Assembly: GCF_000348725.1 (NCBI RefSeq)
Contig: NC_020813.1
Span: 1,960,248-2,024,247 of the forward strand
Reading direction: 5' to 3'
Length of the DNA stretch: 64,000 nt
Origin: Pseudobdellovibrio exovorus JSS
GTDB taxonomy: Bacteria > Bdellovibrionota > Bdellovibrionia > Bdellovibrionales > Bdellovibrionaceae
Part shown: positions 60,073 through 64,000 of the stretch, in pieces
How positions within the stretch are numbered: position 1 is the first letter of the stretch
Layout of the letters: every line of letters starts with the position of its first letter
Translations under genes and position numbers: made by a program
The notes under the pieces: generated by a model
Databases searched by the model: none
Told to the model about the DNA's origin: nothing
The model's input: the letters and a program-made list of their open reading frames with translations, nothing else

Positions 60073-62786
60073 AGCTTCCTCCAATCACATTCTTTACAGG
60101 TTTCAAAGTCCGCAGGCACCGTACTGAAAATAGATTCATTTAACTTTGTCAGCACCTCTGCCACTTTAGCAGAAAATTCATTCTTAAATTCTTGTAAGAC
60201 TTCATCTGCAATTAAGGATTTATTTCGTTTCGTCATGCCAAAATCAGTTAAAGCCAGTTCTTGCTCAATAATCCCTTTGCTCAAATCAAAAGTTTTATAT
60301 TGATAATATAAAGCAGCTTTAACTGGAGCAATGTCATCCGTGGCATCCTGCGACAACAGCTCTAAAGATAACATGTACAACATCATCTGAAATTGCAGCT
60401 TGGTCAGCCATGAACCATAGTTCGAAACCTGATAGGATGACGATTTATAGTCATAAACCACTGTGTAGTTTTTCTGCTTGTGTGTATCTATACGATCAAT
60501 ACGGAAGTTAAATTGAAAACCGACCTCTGGTTTAGACGCGGCAAACTTCAACTGCTGCAAATCAAAATGTACCTGCACGACTTTTTCAGTCTGAGTTTTG
60601 AAAAATTTTAATCGATCTAACTCAAAGTTATAAAATCGCTCGGCTAAAAGTACTAACTTAGCCCGTTGAATCTGCCAGTGAGAATCCTGCTGGCGGTATA
60701 ATCCAAACTCTTCCCTTTTTTCATCCAAGAAATTTTGTACACCAGCGATGGTGTAATTGCCATTTTCCATTTGCTGCAGGCAGTACTCAAAAAGAGCATG
60801 GACTAAGGAACCCCGCTGTCTTGGATCTAAATCTAAAGAGATCTGTGGCAAATCTCGAAGACGAAAGCCCTTAGCGGCTAACAATTTGAATCCACACTGT
60901 GCATAGTTTTCCACGTCACTGACAGATAATTCTTTAAAGACAGGTGAAACCACTTTACCTTCATAGCCGTGTAAATCCTCTAACAGGCGTTTTTGGCTAA
61001 AAACAGAAGCCTCCACATCCCATTGGCTTTGGGCCCCCATGTTTTTTTGTAATTCATCTAGGCGTGTCGGCTCGGGATTTAAAACCGCTGATACCGGAGA
61101 GTTCTCAATAAAAAACAGGGAAGAATTCAATGGCTCGGCTTTAAAGCTCATGTGGGACGTTGTAAATAATGTATTTTGATCGCAAGAAAGCCCCTGCCAA
61201 CGCAGGTTGAAATCCGCATAACTTTCTTCAGAAAAATCCACCGCCAAATCAAACTGCGAACGCAAAGTCATCGAATCCTGCAAGGACATCAAAGAGGTCT
61301 GTTTCTTATGATAGAACTCATCGTTGAGGCCCAAATAGATTCGGTGCGAGACCTCGATCATCTGCGCTGACATCAGTGGTAAGACATAAACTCCCTCTTG
61401 GGTATCACGTTCAATCGTGATTTCTTTGCTGCTGAGGCGGTTTTTTAGAAACTGTGTCCAACGCGAAAAACGCATACGAATATTAAGACTCTGCCCTAAA
61501 AAATCCTTAAAAATCAATTCAAACAATTCATTTTTATTTTTACTTGTAGGCAGTAGCATCCACACTTTCACCATGGCTGCTAAAAATCCATCGCGATCAA
61601 TTTCGCTGTTGAAATCCAACTGACGATAGAAAAGATCTTTAATCTTTTGATCACGTCCCAAGTCGTCTTGATCATAAAGTTGATAGAAGAGCGATTTGAA
61701 TTTATCAAAATTCAAATTAGCTTTTTCATTATCTGCAAAGTAAGAGCGCTCAAGACTGTCCCATGCCACATCGCTGGAATAGCTTTTAAGTGCAGCTAAA
61801 AGACTTTGTACATCACCCAGACTGTTCAAGCGGGCCACAATTCCTTTACGAGCTGGTAACCCCTCTTCGAACAAATAATGACGAAGTACAGGCCAGTAGC
61901 TTTCGATTTCAGTTGAAACAATGGCGATCTGATTAAGATCCACCCCAGCTTCAGCCCATTTTCTAACTGTCGCCACAGCAAATTTAATTTCGGCTAATTG
62001 AGTTGAAAGACGCACGAACTGCTCAGACGACAGTTGATGAGAGGGATAAGCCTTCACATCAACCGCACTGAGTTCCTGAACTTTTCCGAAGCCAAAGTTT
62101 TCTTTATAGGTATTCAGTAAATAGGGAAATTTTTCCTTCCAAATCGGCTCAGGTGTCACTAATGTCACCTGTTGCTGCTGGGACAGATGCTTAAAGAGCC
62201 CCATTTCGACTGTGGTGAGTTCGCTTCCCAGATCTACGATCATCTTACGTGGCCAAGAAAAAATAGCCAGATCTACTGTCTGTAAATAGGCAGCACTCCA
62301 CTTGGAATCTAATGCTTTTTTTTCTTCGACAATATATTTCAAACAGATCTTAGACAGTTTATACCAGCGGTGCCACTTTTTGGGTTGCGACTGTGAAGAT
62401 AGCCACTCTGTTAAAATTTCATCACTGGCAGGATGCAACAGAATAGGTGCGAACTCTTGTACCGCTTTATCTAAAGTTGAGGTTTCACTTTCTAAAACAC
62501 CTAACTTTTCGCCATACAGATCGACAAAGTTTTGAATTAAAGAGCGAATAAAGTCACTGCCTACCACTTGCAGCGTCGGTTCAATGCGACGAATCCAAAG
62601 ACGCCAGAAGTCACTGACGCGCATGATAGCATCATCAGTGAAATAACCCTGTTGTTTCACACACTCATTTTGAATTTCTTGTTTAGATTTTAGATCCGAA
62701 ACAATCCACGTATCCGTTAAAGGATTATATGTTTTTAAAAGCGATTTGATTTGTTCTGGATTTTGAACTTTTAAAAACTCGAGCAT
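60048..62786 (-). CDS. addB: AddB-type nuclease with inactive helicase domain and Fe-S cluster ligands
   Basis: 912 residues. The N-terminal three quarters have the helicase-like fold size but no clear Walker A, so this half may only scan DNA as in other Chi-recognising AddB proteins. The C-terminal nuclease shows FRIDRID, VYDYKSSS and QFQMMLYML (PD-(D/E)xK core). The Fe-S ligands are a Cys in NYAQCGFK and a C-terminal Cys-x2-Cys-x5-Cys, as in AddB. It starts 15 nt after the outer-membrane gene and overlaps addA. Confidence 0.85.
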   Translation of the reverse strand: MLEFLKVQNPEQIKSLLKTYNPLTDTWIVSDLKSKQEIQNECVKQQGYFTDDAIMRVSDFWRLWIRRIEPTLQVVGSDFIRSLIQNFVDLYGEKLGVLESETSTLDKAVQEFAPILLHPASDEILTEWLSSQSQPKKWHRWYKLSKICLKYIVEEKKALDSKWSAAYLQTVDLAIFSWPRKMIVDLGSELTTVEMGLFKHLSQQQQVTLVTPEPIWKEKFPYLLNTYKENFGFGKVQELSAVDVKAYPSHQLSSEQFVRLSTQLAEIKFAVATVRKWAEAGVDLNQIAIVSTEIESYWPVLRHYLFEEGLPARKGIVARLNSLGDVQSLLAALKSYSSDVAWDSLERSYFADNEKANLNFDKFKSLFYQLYDQDDLGRDQKIKDLFYRQLDFNSEIDRDGFLAAMVKVWMLLPTSKNKNELFELIFKDFLGQSLNIRMRFSRWTQFLKNRLSSKEITIERDTQEGVYVLPLMSAQMIEVSHRIYLGLNDEFYHKKQTSLMSLQDSMTLRSQFDLAVDFSEESYADFNLRWQGLSCDQNTLFTTSHMSFKAEPLNSSLFFIENSPVSAVLNPEPTRLDELQKNMGAQSQWDVEASVFSQKRLLEDLHGYEGKVVSPVFKELSVSDVENYAQCGFKLLAAKGFRLRDLPQISLDLDPRQRGSLVHALFEYCLQQMENGNYTIAGVQNFLDEKREEFGLYRQQDSHWQIQRAKLVLLAERFYNFELDRLKFFKTQTEKVVQVHFDLQQLKFAASKPEVGFQFNFRIDRIDTHKQKNYTVVYDYKSSSYQVSNYGSWLTKLQFQMMLYMLSLELLSQDATDDIAPVKAALYYQYKTFDLSKGIIEQELALTDFGMTKRNKSLIADEVLQEFKNEFSAKVAEVLTKLNESIFSTVPADFETCKECDWRKLCRAPHLM

Positions 62787-62801
62787 ACGCCCAATAATAG
62801 A

Positions 62802-63920
62802 CTATCTTCGCTGCTTAAGTCTTCTTTTTTTCCCTGCAGAATCCTGTAATTTGAAGCTTTGATCAAAATCCAAGCTCAGAGTGACACTGACATGGTAGTT
62901 ATCGCTGCGTGCCTGCCCTGCATAAGTGCCTAACTCATTAGCGTAAGCTGCGGCATCTACCTGAAGGAACCACAGATCAATACCCGCGCCATAGGTAACA
63001 TAGCCTTGATTAAGACCTGCTCGTAAATTGATAAGGCCAAAGGAAGCCTCTGTTCCCAAATGCAACTTACGGCTCAGATCATCCCCACTGTCTGTACGAA
63101 TAAATTTATATTCAAAGGCATGGGTAAAATCCACCAACATCAACTCATGTTCTAAAGAAACACCAAAACTCAAATTATCATACTGACTTGGCGGAGCCTT
63201 ATTTCCAGAAGCATGGCTGAACGTTGTCACCCCTAGATCTTGCCACGTAAAAGAGAATGTCGGCTTAAGAGGATGTTCCAAAGTCGCCATAAAGCCCAAA
63301 TCTAACGAATGCCCCACTCCACGATCTTTAAAGTTTTGGTCAGCAATTGAGTTCGCATTAGAACCGATCAAGCTAGATACGTTGATCTCTTCATTTCCAC
63401 CCCAGCGCTTAATGTGCTTAGCGGCTAAGCCTAAAGAGACATTTTTTCCTAAAGGCAAAGCCCCCGCCACCACATATCCATAGTCGCTGACGAAATCCAT
63501 ATTAAAAGTCGGAAATGTCGGATCACTGAATTTCATATGAGTGTAGTTATTACTGAAAACTCCAAAGCCGATATAAGGCATAGCAAAGCTCGCTCGCCCT
63601 GTCACATCTGCCATGAAGCTTTTGCCATACAGCTTATCTAAATCACTTGCCGTAAAATCACTGCGCCCCTCGAACTGCTTCGCCACATCGGCGACAGTTT
63701 TTGATGCTCCCACTTGAGCTTGCGCCAATGTCAGTGCGAATCCGTCCATCCTTGCCAAGGCGGCTGGATTAAAAAACACCGCATCAGAGCCACGCACATG
63801 GGACATACAAGTTCCACCCATCGCCCAACAACGGGATTTCAAACCAGCTTGATAGAGCTCTGCAAAAGCAGAAGGAATTGTCAGGATAAAAATAAATATA
63901 AAACTCAAAAAAGACTTCAT
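62802..63920 (-). CDS. FadL/PorV-like outer-membrane protein
   Basis: 372 residues with a signal peptide (AFA-ELY). The start of the mature part shows WAMGGTCMSHVRGSDAVFFNPA, reminiscent of the FadL/OmpP1 group (Gly-rich, then NPA). The remainder alternates strand-like segments and ends in a basic Lys/Arg tail, which is unusual for a barrel. The ATG at 63920 has GGAGG 11 nt upstream; the in-frame TTG at 63929 is disfavoured. It may take up hydrophobic compounds. It is the gene before addB. Confidence 0.78.
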   Translation of the reverse strand: MKSFLSFIFIFILTIPSAFAELYQAGLKSRCWAMGGTCMSHVRGSDAVFFNPAALARMDGFALTLAQAQVGASKTVADVAKQFEGRSDFTASDLDKLYGKSFMADVTGRASFAMPYIGFGVFSNNYTHMKFSDPTFPTFNMDFVSDYGYVVAGALPLGKNVSLGLAAKHIKRWGGNEEINVSSLIGSNANSIADQNFKDRGVGHSLDLGFMATLEHPLKPTFSFTWQDLGVTTFSHASGNKAPPSQYDNLSFGVSLEHELMLVDFTHAFEYKFIRTDSGDDLSRKLHLGTEASFGLINLRAGLNQGYVTYGAGIDLWFLQVDAAAYANELGTYAGQARSDNYHVSVTLSLDFDQSFKLQDSAGKKRRLKQRR

Positions 63921-64000
63921 GGCGGGCAAACCTCCGGTGGATTGGCTTGAGCATTCGCTGTCCCGACACCGTAGTCAGCCGTATTCATTAAAGAACGCAT
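63917..64000 (-). CDS. 3' end of an unidentified gene (partial, cut by window edge)
   Basis: A frame with 27 codons and a TGA at 63917-63919 runs off the right end. It overlaps the start of the outer-membrane gene as ATGA, and the GGAGG used by that gene lies in its coding sequence, as expected of a coupled operon. The visible residues are polar with two Pro-Pro pairs and one Cys. Nothing identifies the protein, and the frame could also be a chance run. Confidence 0.4.
   Translation of the reverse strand: MRSLMNTADYGVGTANAQANPPEVCPP

Overview
The window looks like chromosomal DNA of a Gram-negative, predatory-type bacterium related to Bdellovibrio/Pseudobdellovibrio (Bdellovibrionota). This is inferred from the moderately low GC, the many lipoproteins and small outer-membrane barrels, a GYF+PilZ protein, a sigma-54 activator with no sensor domain, and secreted proteases. 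No marker gene in the window proves the lineage. There is no prophage, insertion sequence, CRISPR array, tRNA or rRNA that I can see. Genes are dense, and many are coupled by 1-4 nt stop/start overlaps.

Layout. 0-3 kb: a Lys/Ala-rich histone-H1-like protein with an acidic tail, a sigma-54 activator and an orphan tyrosine recombinase. 3-6.7 kb: recO followed directly by a single RND exporter. 6.8-9.1 kb: three exported proteins, one with a papain-like (CHAP/NlpC-type) hydrolase signature. 9.1-15.3 kb: nuoB-CD-E-F-G-I, the peripheral arm of respiratory complex I without its membrane subunits, behind a promoter overlaid by a perfect inverted repeat. 15.5-19.1 kb: an exported subtilisin-like protease, a GYF-GYF-PilZ protein and an Hsp70-like ATPase. 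19.1-22.3 kb: phnD-phnC-phnE plus a hotdog thioesterase. 22.4-27.2 kb: HAD phosphatase, RsmI-like methyltransferase, HrpB helicase and a lipoprotein. 27.2-32.3 kb: a chaperone-usher pilus locus (major pilin, small exported protein, chaperone, usher, tip subunit).

32.6-44.8 kb is a co-directional run of eleven genes that could be one transcript: a membrane sensor without an output domain, a degenerate GGDEF protein (AENEF), alanine racemase, an Mla/MCE lipid transporter (permease, ATPase, and an MCE protein that ends in an apparent outer-membrane barrel), a GYF/TM protein, a lipoprotein, a YhaM-like OB-HD nuclease, serine acetyltransferase and a PQQ-type sugar dehydrogenase. It joins second-messenger-like signalling to envelope lipid and cell-wall functions.

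45-49.4 kb: nadB, a lipase-like hydrolase, a lipoprotein, Hsp20, and an RNase HI whose hybrid-binding domain is at the C-terminus. 49.5-57 kb: a small outer-membrane barrel, a 1706-residue lipoprotein metalloprotease of metzincin type and a minimal ABC transporter. 57-64 kb: an AddAB-type recombination helicase-nuclease pair behind an outer-membrane protein gene and the tail of one more gene at the right edge.

The strongest candidates for something undescribed are the MCE-barrel transporter in its signalling superoperon, the paired membrane sensor/degenerate GGDEF module, the nuo promoter-operator, and the giant lipoprotein protease locus. Start codons were revised where a Shine-Dalgarno sequence favoured an internal ATG or GTG.
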